DNA of 64,000 nucleotides from JAAELZ01 sp965237995 (GCA_965237995.1 CBDEGO010000004.1:62001-126000); one strand, 5' to 3'. Shown: positions 53,673 through 63,339, numbered from the stretch's first letter. Made by a program: numbers and translations. Notes: a model not told the origin generated them from the letters alone.

Positions 53673-54593
53673 CTAACCTAGCGCAGCTTCAGCGGTTGCA
53701 GGCATAAAAGCAATGGGCGCTTCTAACTCTTCTTCTATTGTTGTCAATTCCCAAGCTGATTCATCAGCCATCAATTTCCTTAGTATTTTATTATTTAAGG
53801 CGTGGCCAGATTTAAACGCACTGAACGCGCCAATCAGCGGGTGGCCGATAGTGTACAAATCGCCAACTGCATCTAAGATTTTATGTTTAACAAACTCATC
53901 ACCATAGCGTAATCCATCATCGTTTAAGATATGAAACGCATCCATAACGATGGCGTTATCAAAACTGCCGCCCCGCGCAAGACCCGCACTACGTAATGTT
54001 TCAACTTCTTCCATAAAGCCAAACGTGCGAGCTCGGCTCACCTCTTTAATAAATGAAGTGGTTGAAAAATCAACCGTCGCGCATTGCTCTGACTTCTTTA
54101 AAATAGGATGGTCAAAGTTAATGGTAAAGGTGACTTTAAAGCCTTCAAATGGCTCGAGTTGAACCCATTTATCGCCATCTTCGACTTTTAACTTCTTCTT
54201 AATACGAATAAATTTCTTCGCTGCATTTTGTTCAACGATACCCGCTGACTGCAATAAAAACACAAATGGTGCAGCGCTGCCATCCATTATTGGCACTTCG
54301 TAAGTGCTGAGCTCAACCTTAGCATTATCAATGCCTAAGCCAGCAAACGCTGACATTAAATGCTCAATGGTCGTCACCTTGGCGCCTTGCGCTTCTACAG
54401 AAGTAGATAAGCGTGTATCCGTTACATAATCTTGTTTAGCGGGAATTTCTGCCACAGGGTCAAGATCAACTCGATAAAAGCGAATGCCGTAATCGACAGG
54501 AGCAGGCTTTAAGGTCAGATAAACTTTCTCGCCAGTATGTAAGCCCACGCCGGTTGCGCGTATTACATTACTTAAGGTGCGTTGTCGAAGCAT
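53673..54593 (-). CDS. lpxC: UDP-3-O-acyl-N-acetylglucosamine deacetylase
   Basis: Zinc deacetylase, first committed step of lipid A synthesis. 306 residues. MLRQRTLSNVIRATGVGLHTGEKV is the family start; zinc ligand His78 is in TIEHLMSAFAGLGIDN, and the second zinc site is FVKHKILDAVGDLYTIG. ISRARTFGF-like VSRARTFGFMEEVE is present. ftsZ, the usual upstream neighbour, is not seen; a deoxynucleoside kinase is there instead. Confidence 0.97.
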   Translation of the reverse strand: MLRQRTLSNVIRATGVGLHTGEKVYLTLKPAPVDYGIRFYRVDLDPVAEIPAKQDYVTDTRLSTSVEAQGAKVTTIEHLMSAFAGLGIDNAKVELSTYEVPIMDGSAAPFVFLLQSAGIVEQNAAKKFIRIKKKLKVEDGDKWVQLEPFEGFKVTFTINFDHPILKKSEQCATVDFSTTSFIKEVSRARTFGFMEEVETLRSAGLARGGSFDNAIVMDAFHILNDDGLRYGDEFVKHKILDAVGDLYTIGHPLIGAFSAFKSGHALNNKILRKLMADESAWELTTIEEELEAPIAFMPATAEAALG

Positions 54594-54765
54594 AGGTGTG
54601 TGAATAAGTCACTTAGGTGGGTCGCGGCGGATTTTATAATAAAGTACCACTCGTTAGGGAAAAAATACCGCCTAAATGTTAATTTTCTGTGCAAGTAAGT
54701 CCATTTTTTGAGCTAAAACCGGCAACATTTGCAATAATCTTGCGCTATAGGCTTTTTAGAACAGT

Positions 54766-55392
54766 CTATAGTAATGGATTGAAGTAATGACGTCCTGGCT
54801 GGGCTCTACTCACTTCTTGCACCAACAGATTAAAATGATCTTGGTTGTCGATAAAATTTAAGGTCTCCGCATTCACCACTAATAGCGGCGAAGCATAATA
54901 ATTTAAAAAATATCGAGAATAAGTATCTGACAAGTTGCTCAAATAATCTGGATGAATACGCTGCTCAAAATCAACGCCGCGCCGCGAAATCCGTCTTTGT
55001 AAGGTTTCCGTTGAGGCTTGCAAATACACTACCAAATCAGGCACGGGTACTTGTGGTGATAAGGCTTGGTAGACTTCGTAGTAAAGGTCAAGCTCGTCAG
55101 GCTCTAAAGTCAGTTCAGCGAACAAAGGGTCTTTACCCAGCATAAAATCTGACACCATTCCTTTGGAGAATAAATCCGTTTGACTTAGCCCGCGCAACTG
55201 CTTCACGCGTTGAAATAAAAAATATAGCTGTGTCTGCATGGCGTATTGATCAGGTTGTTGGTAAAACCGTTCAAGAAACGGATTTTCAGCCGGCTGCTCC
55301 AACAATATATCAAAGCCAAATTCTTTAGCTAAACGCTGAGTGAGTGTGGTTTTTCCAACGCCAATGGGGCCTTCTACAACAATATGATTCAT
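54766..55392 (-). CDS. Deoxynucleoside kinase family protein
   Basis: 208 residues of the dNK/dGK family, which phosphorylates deoxynucleosides for salvage. P-loop GPIGVGKTT (8-16), the LLEQPAENPFLERFY substrate region, and RRISRRGVDFEQRI (LID with Arg) are seen. In many gammaproteobacteria this protein is encoded with folK and panBC; here it follows metG after 25 bases. Substrate (dA, dG or other) cannot be read from the sequence. Confidence 0.88.
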   Translation of the reverse strand: MNHIVVEGPIGVGKTTLTQRLAKEFGFDILLEQPAENPFLERFYQQPDQYAMQTQLYFLFQRVKQLRGLSQTDLFSKGMVSDFMLGKDPLFAELTLEPDELDLYYEVYQALSPQVPVPDLVVYLQASTETLQRRISRRGVDFEQRIHPDYLSNLSDTYSRYFLNYYASPLLVVNAETLNFIDNQDHFNLLVQEVSRAQPGRHYFNPLL

Positions 55393-55417
55393 ACTTACTG
55401 GTGATCTAACTCGCTAG

Positions 55418-57469
55418 CTATTTAACGCGCATACCTGGAGTTGCACCACTGTCAGGATTTAGAATATAAATTTCTTCACCTCCTGGGCCAGCGGCTAACA
55501 CCATCCCTTCCGACACACCAAAGCGCATCTTACGCGGCGCTAAATTAGCTACCATCACCGTCAGCTTGCCGACCAAATCTTCGGGGTTATAGGCAGCTTT
55601 AATGCCCGCAAATACTTGACGCTGTTCGCCGCCTAAATCCAAGGTGAGTTGCAGTAGTTTATCTGCACCGTCTACCGATTGTGCATCCAATATAGATACC
55701 ACCCGCAAATCAACCTTAGCGAATGCGTCAAAATCTATAGTCGGGTTAATCGGGTCATCCGTCAGCACTCCAGCAGGCGCAGTGTTCGCTTGCTCTGCCT
55801 CGGCAACAGCGATACGCGTATCGCCTTGTTTTGACTGCTCAACCATCTGCTCTACTTTATCTGCGTCAACCCGAGTCATCATTGACTTAAATTTATTGAT
55901 TTTATGGCCAAGCAGCGCCTTACCGTTACCAGACCACTGCATCGGTTCGATATTTAAAAATGCTTCAGTTTGTGCCGCCAACTCAGGCAACACCGGCTTA
56001 ATATAATTAACCAACACTTTGAACAAATTAATACCTTGCGTGCAAATCCCCTGCACCTGATCGCGGCGCGCGTCATCCTTAATTAGCACCCACGGCTCAG
56101 CAGCGTCAACATATTGGTTAGCTAAGTCTGCTAAACGCATAATTTCGCGCATCGCTTTACTATATTGTCGGTTTTCGTAACTGCTAGCGATATACCTATC
56201 CGCCTCACAAAACGTATTATACAAAGCCTCATCAGGCAACCTCTCACCTAATTGCCCGTCAAATTGTTTAGTGATAAAACCCGCGCAGCGGCTAGCGATG
56301 TTCACCAGCTTACCTACCAAGTCAGAATTTACGCGCGCTTGAAAATCACTTAAATTCAAATCTAAATCATCAATGCTGTCATCAAGTTTGGTGGCGAAAT
56401 AATATCGCAAATATTCTGGGTTAAGGTGATCTAAGTAAGTCCGAGCCATAATAAACGTACCCTTAGACTTCGACATTTTTTGGCCGTCTACCGTCAAAAA
56501 ACCATGACACCATACATTGGAAGGGGGCCGGTATCCTGAGCCCGTTAAGGTCGCGGGCCAAAATAAAGTATGAAATCGCGCGATATCTTTACCAATAAAA
56601 TGTACCAACTCAGACTGACTGTCTGGCGACATGAAGTCATCGAACTCCAAGCCTTCTGTACGCTCACACAGGTTTTTAAAACTGGCGAGATAGCCAATGG
56701 GCGCATCCATCCATACATAGAAATACTTATCCTTTTCTCCAGGAATTTCGAAACCCCAGTAAGGCGCATTGCGAGAAATATCCCAATCGAATAACTCTCC
56801 ATCAAACAACTCTTTTTGTTTATTAGCAATTTCAGCTTGCGTACGTTTTTCAGCAAACCATTGTTGCAAAAATTCTTGAAAATCACTGAGCTTAAAGAAT
56901 AACTGCTCAGAATCACGTTGTACTGGCGTTGCACCAGAAACGACTGAGGTAGGGTCAATCAGATCAATCGGCGAATAGGTTTCGCCACATACATCACAAT
57001 TATCTCCATATTGATCAGGCGATTTACAATTCGGGCAAGTGCCTTTAACAAACCGGTCTGGCAGAAACATCTGTTTTTCAGGATCGTACAACTGCTGTAT
57101 CGTTTCGCGCTTAATATGGCCGTTTTGTTTCAGCGCAAGATATATCTGCGAAGATATCTCGCGGTTCTCGTCAGAGTGGGTAGTGTAATAATTATCAAAC
57201 GCCACACCAAATTCACTAAAGTCAGCAACATGCTCCTGATGAACGCGGTCTATTAATTCTTGCGGTGTTAATCCTTCCGCCTCAGCACGCAACATAATTG
57301 GCGTACCGTGTGCGTCGTCTGCACAGACAAAGTGACACTCATTGCCACACATTTTTTGAAAACGAGTCCATATATCGACTTGAATATATTCGACTAAATG
57401 ACCAATGTGGATAGGTCCGTTGGCGTACGGTAGCGCACTTGTTACTAAAATTCTTCTTCGTGGTGCCAT
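55418..57469 (-). CDS. metG: Methionyl-tRNA synthetase
   Basis: Class I synthetase for tRNA-Met, 683 residues (E. coli 677). HIGH site in NGPIHIGHLVEYIQ; four-Cys zinc knuckle CPNCKSPDQYGDNCDVCG; KMSKS in DGQKMSKSKGTF. The C-terminal EMAP/Trbp111-type domain (about 580-683; FDAFAKVDLRVVSI, GEQRQVFAGI) drives dimerisation. It is divergent from mrp, as in E. coli. Confidence 0.98.
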   Translation of the reverse strand: MAPRRRILVTSALPYANGPIHIGHLVEYIQVDIWTRFQKMCGNECHFVCADDAHGTPIMLRAEAEGLTPQELIDRVHQEHVADFSEFGVAFDNYYTTHSDENREISSQIYLALKQNGHIKRETIQQLYDPEKQMFLPDRFVKGTCPNCKSPDQYGDNCDVCGETYSPIDLIDPTSVVSGATPVQRDSEQLFFKLSDFQEFLQQWFAEKRTQAEIANKQKELFDGELFDWDISRNAPYWGFEIPGEKDKYFYVWMDAPIGYLASFKNLCERTEGLEFDDFMSPDSQSELVHFIGKDIARFHTLFWPATLTGSGYRPPSNVWCHGFLTVDGQKMSKSKGTFIMARTYLDHLNPEYLRYYFATKLDDSIDDLDLNLSDFQARVNSDLVGKLVNIASRCAGFITKQFDGQLGERLPDEALYNTFCEADRYIASSYENRQYSKAMREIMRLADLANQYVDAAEPWVLIKDDARRDQVQGICTQGINLFKVLVNYIKPVLPELAAQTEAFLNIEPMQWSGNGKALLGHKINKFKSMMTRVDADKVEQMVEQSKQGDTRIAVAEAEQANTAPAGVLTDDPINPTIDFDAFAKVDLRVVSILDAQSVDGADKLLQLTLDLGGEQRQVFAGIKAAYNPEDLVGKLTVMVANLAPRKMRFGVSEGMVLAAGPGGEEIYILNPDSGATPGMRVK

Positions 57470-57591
57470 TTGGCTAGATAGTTTTATCGCTGAAAGGTTA
57501 TAGTTAACGGTTCGAAATTACGGTAAATTTGCCCCCGAAAGAAGGCAAATTATACGCAATCATTCCTCTTAAAACAGGAACTTGATTAGTC

Positions 57592-57620
57592 TACTTCAAA
57601 CCCCCATAAACGGGATTTAA
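57592..57620 (+). promoter_or_regulatory. Possible sigma-70 promoter of mrp
   Basis: TTGATT and CATAAA with an exact 17-base spacer lie 47 bases before the mrp ATG in the divergent metG-mrp gap. The match is fair, not strong. Confidence 0.35.
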
Positions 57621-57666
57621 AGTAAACCTTAAGATTTATAACATTTCTACCAATCATTCACCGACC

Positions 57667-58752
57667 ATGGCATTAGATAAAAGTAGTATTGAAGCGGCCT
57701 TAGAGACCTTTACCGACCCTCATAACGGTAAAACCCTAAGCGATAGCAAAGCCGTAAAAGACATTCAAATCGACGGCGACAAAGTCTCGGTTGATGTGGC
57801 GCTCGGTTATCCAGCCAATAGTTATCATGCCGAATTAAAAGATCATCTTAGCGCTTTAGTGTCTTCGGTTGACGGCGTTTCTAACGTAGAAATCAAGGTA
57901 AGCTCAAATATCGACTCGCACGCGGTTCAAGAAGGCACTAAGCCCATTGAAGGCGTGAAGAACATCATCGCAGTGGCGTCTGGTAAAGGCGGCGTTGGTA
58001 AATCAACGGTCTCCGCCAATCTGGCCTTGGCTCTATCTGCAGAAGGCGCAAGGGTGGGAATCTTAGATGCCGACATCTACGGCCCAAGTCAGCCGCGTAT
58101 GTTTGGCTTAAGCGGGCAACCTACATCCGATGGCAAATCGCTACAGCCGATGGTCAGTTATCACATCCAAACCATGTCCATCGGTTATCTTATTGAAGAA
58201 GACACACCGATGATTTGGCGCGGGCCTATGGTCACGCAAGCACTTGAACAATTGCTGCGCGACACCCGTTGGAATGATTTAGACTTTTTAATTATCGATC
58301 TACCACCTGGCACAGGAGACATACAACTTACTTTAGCGCAAAAAGTGCCGGTTACTGGCGCCGTGATTGTCACCACTCCGCAAGACATCTCGTTAATCGA
58401 CGCGCGCAAGGCGGTAAAAATGTTCGAGAAGGTAGAGATCCCTATATTAGGTGTGGTTGAAAATATGAGCACGCACATCTGCACTAATTGTGGCCATGAA
58501 GAACATATCTTCGGCACAGGCGGCGGTCAAACTATGTCGGACGACTATGGCATTGAACTACTAGGTGATATTCCACTAGAAAGTAAAATTAGAGAGCATT
58601 CCGACAACGGCAAACCAACCATGATTGCCGACCCAGATAGCTCCGCAGCTAATTCATATAAAACAATCGCCAGAAATACGGCTGCGCGCTTAGCGGCAAG
58701 AAAGAAAGATTATTCTGCGGCGTTTCCAAGTATTGTTATCCAGCAAAACTAA
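57667..58752 (+). CDS. mrp: Fe-S cluster carrier ATPase Mrp/ApbC
   Basis: P-loop ATPase that carries Fe-S clusters to apoproteins. 361 residues. An N-terminal MIP18/DUF59 domain (about 1-90) precedes the ATPase with deviant Walker A GKGGVGKST (106-114), DADIYGPSQPRM and IIDLPPGTGD. The cluster-binding CxxC is in HICTNCGHEE. E. coli also has mrp next to metG. It could serve the Fe-S proteins in this window. Confidence 0.96.
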   Translation: MALDKSSIEAALETFTDPHNGKTLSDSKAVKDIQIDGDKVSVDVALGYPANSYHAELKDHLSALVSSVDGVSNVEIKVSSNIDSHAVQEGTKPIEGVKNIIAVASGKGGVGKSTVSANLALALSAEGARVGILDADIYGPSQPRMFGLSGQPTSDGKSLQPMVSYHIQTMSIGYLIEEDTPMIWRGPMVTQALEQLLRDTRWNDLDFLIIDLPPGTGDIQLTLAQKVPVTGAVIVTTPQDISLIDARKAVKMFEKVEIPILGVVENMSTHICTNCGHEEHIFGTGGGQTMSDDYGIELLGDIPLESKIREHSDNGKPTMIADPDSSAANSYKTIARNTAARLAARKKDYSAAFPSIVIQQN

Positions 58753-58780
58753 TCACATTAATTTTACTTAAAACTTAAAG

Positions 58781-59347
58781 ATGGCAATTAAATCTGATCG
58801 CTGGATTAAGGAGATGGCGCAAACCAAGGATATGATTTCTCCGTTCGAACCTGGCCAAGTGCGGGCGAACAATCATGGTAAAGTCATTTCATACGGCACT
58901 TCAAGCTATGGCTACGATATCCGCTGCGCTAATGAGTTTCGCATTTTCACTAATATTAACTCTGCGATTGTCGACCCAAAAAACTTCTCGGATGACAGCT
59001 TTGTCGAATTTGATGGCGACGTCTGCATTATCCCACCCAATTCATTCGCATTAGCGCGCACGGTAGAATATTTTAAAATTCCGCGCAACGTGCTGACTAT
59101 TTGCCTAGGCAAAAGCACTTATGCGCGTTGCGGCATCATTGTAAACGTCACGCCATTTGAACCCGAATGGGAAGGCCATGTAACTTTAGAGTTTTCTAAT
59201 ACCACGACGCTGCCCGCTAAAATTTACGCCAATGAAGGTGTAGCGCAAGTGTTATTTTTCGAGTCGGACGAAGAGTGCGAAGTGTCTTATAAAGACCGCG
59301 GAGGCAAATATCAGGGCCAGCAAGGCGTTACTTTACCGAAGGCTTAA
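58781..59347 (+). CDS. dcd: dCTP deaminase
   Basis: Makes dUTP from dCTP for thymidylate supply. 188 residues of the trimeric dUTPase-like fold. MAIKSDRWIKEMA, SYGTSSYGYDIRC, ICLGKSTYARCGIIVNVTPFEPEWEGHVTLE and GKYQGQQGVTLPK are family motifs. The catalytic Glu lies in EPEWEGHVTLE. It follows mrp after 28 bases. Confidence 0.97.
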   Translation: MAIKSDRWIKEMAQTKDMISPFEPGQVRANNHGKVISYGTSSYGYDIRCANEFRIFTNINSAIVDPKNFSDDSFVEFDGDVCIIPPNSFALARTVEYFKIPRNVLTICLGKSTYARCGIIVNVTPFEPEWEGHVTLEFSNTTTLPAKIYANEGVAQVLFFESDEECEVSYKDRGGKYQGQQGVTLPKA

Positions 59348-59487
59348 AGTTACGCAAAACGCACTACAAACAACTACATTATCCGCCATAATTGCATAGG
59401 CAAAAATAGCACCCTGAAATTTGTTTTTTTAGCGTTCAACAATTGACCTAGAGCCAAGTGGTGAGTATCATCGCGCGTCTCAAATAT

Positions 59488-59563
59488 TCCTTGATAGCTC
59501 AGTTGGTAGAGCAAATGACTGTTAATCATTAGGTCGCTGGTTCGAGCCCAGCTCAAGGAGCCA
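59488..59563 (+). tRNA. tRNA-Asn (anticodon GTT)
   Basis: 76 nt cloverleaf: acceptor TCCTTGA/TCAAGGA, D arm TAGCTCAGTTGG, anticodon stem AATGA/TCATT around loop CTGTTAA, T arm GTTCGAGCC, discriminator G and encoded CCA. A strong terminator follows 8 bases later. Confidence 0.97.
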
Positions 59564-59570
59564 AAATATA

Positions 59571-59603
59571 AGCCGCTAAAGAAATAATTTAGCGGCTTTT
59601 TTG
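59571..59603 (+). terminator. Rho-independent terminator after tRNA-Asn
   Basis: A 10-bp perfect stem, AGCCGCTAAA/TTTAGCGGCT, with a 7-base loop and then six T. It ends the tRNA-Asn transcript. Confidence 0.95.
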
Positions 59604-59781
59604 TGTCTACTAGAAGGAGAAAGTTTAAAAGGATATAATAAAATTTAGTATTGACCCTGACTTCTTCAAGATGATCATAAAATCATAGTAAGGAACTGAC
59701 TAAAAAGTCTCAACACAACCCTAAAAAATCAACTCATGACGTCCATGAGGCTGGTATGAGTGATAGATGATTGGAGTTAGA

Positions 59782-59859
59782 ATGGTTACAAACAAATCAG
59801 ATAAGACGTTCTCGACTTGGATTAAGAAATGGCTTGGTAAAGGCCCTCAAACGAAATGA
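59782..59859 (+). CDS. 25-residue ORF coupled to the exported orphan
   Basis: Reads MVTNKSDKTFSTWIKKWLGK then GPQTK and a stop. A good GGAG site lies 8 bases upstream of the ATG. Its TGA overlaps the next ATG (ATGA), so translation is likely coupled. The peptide is basic and amphipathic, with a Trp/Lys patch. I do not recognise it. The clean ribosome site and the overlap argue that it is a real leader or small protein rather than chance. Confidence 0.5.
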   Translation: MVTNKSDKTFSTWIKKWLGKGPQTK

Positions 59860-60272
59860 ATAGAAGATACGTACTAAAAGGAATTTGGGTAACTCCCATA
59901 GTTTCTATTGTCGCTATTCCGAGTCATGCGCAGACTAGCGCTCCTATGGCGTCATTACTTAGTGAGGAAAATGGTGAAACGACAGGTTGCTACGAGGATC
60001 AAGATGCTCATCTACTACCAAACCAGTTCGATCGTTACTTATTGGAAAACATAAGCCTCAGCGTTGAAGTTAGAATTGCATCTATCAAAGTTGGTGACCC
60101 CGAAGTATGGAATGTGAACGTAGGACCATTGATTATCCCCGCCCAACATAATTTGATAATTTCACGGGGATTCCATTTACCTGCCTCAACACCGCTAGAT
60201 TATTCAGGTAGTAGCGTTGAAATTATTTTTATAGATGGAAGTGTACTAAGCTACCCTGCAATATCGTGTTAA
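59856..60272 (+). CDS. Exported protein with twin-arginine-like signal, function unknown
   Basis: 138 residues. The N-terminus MNRRYVLKGIWVTPIV carries an RRxxLK-type twin-arginine motif with a short hydrophobic core and a likely cleavage near SHA-QTS. The mature part is about 110 residues, beta-rich and acidic, with two Cys: Cys45 and the C-terminal Cys138, which may form a disulfide. A short W-TP-V signal ending in HAQTS recalls a group of small exported proteins in marine gammaproteobacteria, but I cannot name the family. It is coupled to the 25-codon ORF; no partner enzyme is adjacent. Confidence 0.7.
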   Translation: MNRRYVLKGIWVTPIVSIVAIPSHAQTSAPMASLLSEENGETTGCYEDQDAHLLPNQFDRYLLENISLSVEVRIASIKVGDPEVWNVNVGPLIIPAQHNLIISRGFHLPASTPLDYSGSSVEIIFIDGSVLSYPAISC

Positions 60273-60371
60273 TTAAACGGGAGCAATTCGGGACAGACCA
60301 CAATTAATTGCGCAGAAACAGTCAATTAGACTAATAAGTAAGGGCGCAGTCTCACAACTTAGGAGGAAAAA

Positions 60372-60536
60372 ATAGAGTTATACTTCTACATCTTAAGTAT
60401 TAAAAAAACACTGCGAGGAAGCTTCTTCTTAAAATTGTTTGGTGAATATCCGTTTCAGCCAGATGATCTACCTTTATTCATCTCGGTTATTAATGAAGTC
60501 ACTTCTTCTGGTCTCGCGAGCCAATATATTGCATAG
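60372..60536 (+). other. Open frame behind a perfect Shine-Dalgarno sequence (no ATG)
   Basis: AGGAGG at 60361-60366 is followed 5 bases later by ATA and a 54-codon open frame (IELYFYILSIKKTLRGSFF onward) that ends with TAG at 60534, overlapping the 3' end of potC on the other strand. There is no ATG, GTG or TTG at the right distance. It may be a decayed gene whose start codon was lost, or an ATA-initiated small gene like infC. Product unknown. Confidence 0.25.
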
Positions 60537-61320
60537 TTAATAACAAGATGGTCGATACGATCACCAAAATGGTTGATATGGCTGCAATAGTTGGGTCTAT
60601 GTAATCGCGCAATGCGCTGAACATGTGTTTAGTAATCGTTGCGTTGACGCCGCCTGAAATAAATATGGAAATAATCACTTCATCAAACGAAGTTAAAAAT
60701 GCCAACAGCGCACAAGTCATCACTGAAAATTTGATTTGCGGCAAAGTGATAACGAAAAAAGCTTTAAGCCTTGAAGCCCCTAGGCTTCGAGCCACGCGTT
60801 CCTGATTTAAATCGTAGGTCCGTAGGGCTGAGGTAATCACGATCATTACCAAAGGAATAGCTAACGCAGTATGGGCGAGCACGATACCGGGAATCGTATT
60901 ATTTAGCCCGGCCTTACCAAAGACATAAAATACGCCGATGGCGATTAATATCACTGGCACGATCATCGGCGTAATGAGAAACATAAACACTGCACGTGCC
61001 GCTTTGTGACCAGAGACAAATAACGCATAAGCCGCGGCGGTGCCTATCGGCGTGGCAACCAGCATCGTTAACGTGCCTATCTGTAAAGATTTAACCGTGG
61101 CGCGCATCCATTTAGGTGAATCGACATATTCGTTATACCAACGTAATGACCAAGTGCTGGGCGGAAACTCTAAATACTGTGAATCCGAAAAAGACATCGG
61201 TATGACAATCAATGTCGGCACCACCAATAAGAACATAATAACCGCGGCAAGCACGTACAGCCACATTCGGTTGCCATGGGTTATTTGCGTATCGGACGCA
61301 GCGCTTTTTAGCCAACTCAT
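60499..61320 (-). CDS. potC: Polyamine-type ABC transporter permease PotC-like
   Basis: Second membrane subunit of a spermidine/putrescine-type importer. 273 residues with about six membrane helices. The ABC-coupling EAA loop reads LNQERVARSLGASRLKAFFVITLP, and the final region has TSFDEVIISIFISG, a PotC hallmark. The start overlaps the potB stop by one base (TAATG). The substrate (polyamine or another small cation) is not proven. Confidence 0.92.
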   Translation of the reverse strand: MSWLKSAASDTQITHGNRMWLYVLAAVIMFLLVVPTLIVIPMSFSDSQYLEFPPSTWSLRWYNEYVDSPKWMRATVKSLQIGTLTMLVATPIGTAAAYALFVSGHKAARAVFMFLITPMIVPVILIAIGVFYVFGKAGLNNTIPGIVLAHTALAIPLVMIVITSALRTYDLNQERVARSLGASRLKAFFVITLPQIKFSVMTCALLAFLTSFDEVIISIFISGGVNATITKHMFSALRDYIDPTIAAISTILVIVSTILLLTMQYIGSRDQKK

Positions 61321-62201
61321 TAGCTTTTACCGAACAGCACGTTATCTAATTTAAATAGCTTTGAGGCGATATACAGCACCAACAAAGTTGAAATGAGAAG
61401 CACCACACCCAATGCGCTTGCCGCACCCCAATTAAACTGGTTTTCTAGTATTGCGGTGATTTGCGTTGAAACCATCACCACACGTCCGCCACCCAATACC
61501 GCTGGAGTCACGTAAAACCCAAGACACAGCACAAACACGATTAATGAGCCGGCAACCAGCCCCGATAAGGATAAGGGGAAAAACACCTGCCAAAACGCCT
61601 TAGCAGGTGATGCCCCGACATTAGCGGCTGCATGCATTAAATCAGGTTCAATTTTTCGCATAGAACCCAAAAGAGGTAACACCAAAAATGGCAACATAAT
61701 GTGCGCCATACCAATTAAAGTGCCTGTCATGTTGTGCACTAATTTTATTGGGGTTTCCCACAGCCCGATATTCATCGCAAACTCATTAAGAATGCCCTTC
61801 TTTTGCAACAACACTAACCACGCGTAGGTTCTAACTAATAAGGAAGTCCAAAAAGGCAGCAATACCGCCAACATAAAAAAGCCTGCTACACGTTGCGGTA
61901 AATTTGCCAAAAAATACGCCAGCGGATAGCCAATTAAAATGCATATCAGTGTGGTGAAAAAACTGACCTTAAACGTGGTGAAGAACACGCGCTTATAGGA
62001 TTTGTACTCCACCATTTTTTGGTAGTGCTCCAATGAGAACTGACCATCGCCCCCCACGAATGACAAATAAAATAACCAGCCCACCGGAACCAAAATGATG
62101 GATATCACTACCAGCACGGCTGGAATAGAAAAACCCATCAACATCCATTGCTCGCGTGATTCTTGCTGCCGCAATGCGTTGTAATTAAGGGGCGCACTCA
62201 C
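61320..62201 (-). CDS. potB: Polyamine-type ABC transporter permease PotB-like
   Basis: First membrane subunit of the importer. 293 residues, about six helices. VVISIILVPVGWLFYLSF opens the membrane part; the coupling loop is MHAAANVGASPAKAFWQVFFPLSLSG, with GFYVTPAVLGG following. The start is GTG, sharing one base with the potA stop. Confidence 0.92.
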   Translation of the reverse strand: MSAPLNYNALRQQESREQWMLMGFSIPAVLVVISIILVPVGWLFYLSFVGGDGQFSLEHYQKMVEYKSYKRVFFTTFKVSFFTTLICILIGYPLAYFLANLPQRVAGFFMLAVLLPFWTSLLVRTYAWLVLLQKKGILNEFAMNIGLWETPIKLVHNMTGTLIGMAHIMLPFLVLPLLGSMRKIEPDLMHAAANVGASPAKAFWQVFFPLSLSGLVAGSLIVFVLCLGFYVTPAVLGGGRVVMVSTQITAILENQFNWGAASALGVVLLISTLLVLYIASKLFKLDNVLFGKS

Positions 62202-63322
62202 TAATTGATACCTGGAATGATGGTCACATCCGACAAATATAAGCCTAAAGATATCTTATCTCCCGACTGCAAGGCGTTTTGAAACGATGCTGAATTGGTG
62301 CCAAAACGCACCGACAATTCATGTTCATTTGCTACCGTAACAAGTGCAAAAGCTGAATCACCCTGAAACACAAACTCTTTCACGATTCCGTCAAACGAGA
62401 TGAGGTTCTCATTTCCGCTGACAGATTCATCGCTAATGAACACCCGTTCTGGTCTGATGACTAACGACCAAGTATTACTATCATTTGACTGAAGTTCAGG
62501 CGGCCCATCACTCACCCGTTGATTTTCAAAAAACAACTTCCCAGACGAGTCCGCAGTCAAAGGTAGGATAGTAGATTCTCCAATAAAATCGGCCACAAAC
62601 GAATTTGACGGCTTGTTATAGATAACATCAGGAGTATCAATTTGCACAATCTCGCCCTTATTGATGACCGCAATTCGGTCAGACATGGTTAGCGCTTCAC
62701 GCTGATCGTGTGTCACATACACCGTGGTAACTCCTAATTGACGGTGTAACTGCTTGAGTTCAATCTGCATTTGCTCACGCAATTTTTTGTCTAAGGCAGA
62801 CAAGGGTTCGTCCATTAGCAAAATACGCGGTTTAAAAACAAACGCGCGCGCTAAAGCCACACGCTGCCTTTGTCCGCCTGATAACTGGTCGATATTTCTA
62901 TCTCCCAGATCAGCCAACTGCACAGTCGCTAAGGCTTCAGCAACGCGCTGCGTTATTTCGGCTGTATCTACCTTACGAAGCTTTAGCGGAAAAGCCACGT
63001 TTTCAGCGACGGTCATGTGCGGAAATAAGGCGTAACTCTGGAACACCATCCCTACTTCGCGTCTATGAGGTGGCGTCAAAATCATCTCATCTTCGCCGAA
63101 TTGAATGCTGCCAGAATCCGGTCGATTAAAACCCGCAATGGCCATCAACAAAGTGGTTTTACCGGAACCAGATGGCCCCAACAATGTTAAAAATTCACCA
63201 CTTTTAACATCAACATCGACGTTATTTAACGCGTACATATCGCCATAACGCTTGGTTAGGCCTTTAACTGTAATCGGTAGCGCTGATTCAATATGTGGTT
63301 CGTTATTAGGATTATGTGCCAA
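62201..63322 (-). CDS. potA: Polyamine-type ABC transporter ATPase PotA-like
   Basis: Importer ATPase, 373 residues. Walker A GPSGSGKTT (49-57), LSGGQRQRVALARAF signature, Walker B ILLMDEPLSALD and the H-loop YVTHDQREAL. A TOBE domain fills the end (about 280-373). The start is TTG with AGGAG 8 bases upstream. It is separated from the solute-binding protein gene by a GC-rich hairpin. Confidence 0.95.
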   Translation of the reverse strand: MAHNPNNEPHIESALPITVKGLTKRYGDMYALNNVDVDVKSGEFLTLLGPSGSGKTTLLMAIAGFNRPDSGSIQFGEDEMILTPPHRREVGMVFQSYALFPHMTVAENVAFPLKLRKVDTAEITQRVAEALATVQLADLGDRNIDQLSGGQRQRVALARAFVFKPRILLMDEPLSALDKKLREQMQIELKQLHRQLGVTTVYVTHDQREALTMSDRIAVINKGEIVQIDTPDVIYNKPSNSFVADFIGESTILPLTADSSGKLFFENQRVSDGPPELQSNDSNTWSLVIRPERVFISDESVSGNENLISFDGIVKEFVFQGDSAFALVTVANEHELSVRFGTNSASFQNALQSGDKISLGLYLSDVTIIPGIN

Positions 63323-63339
63323 AACAAAAACTCCTGAAT

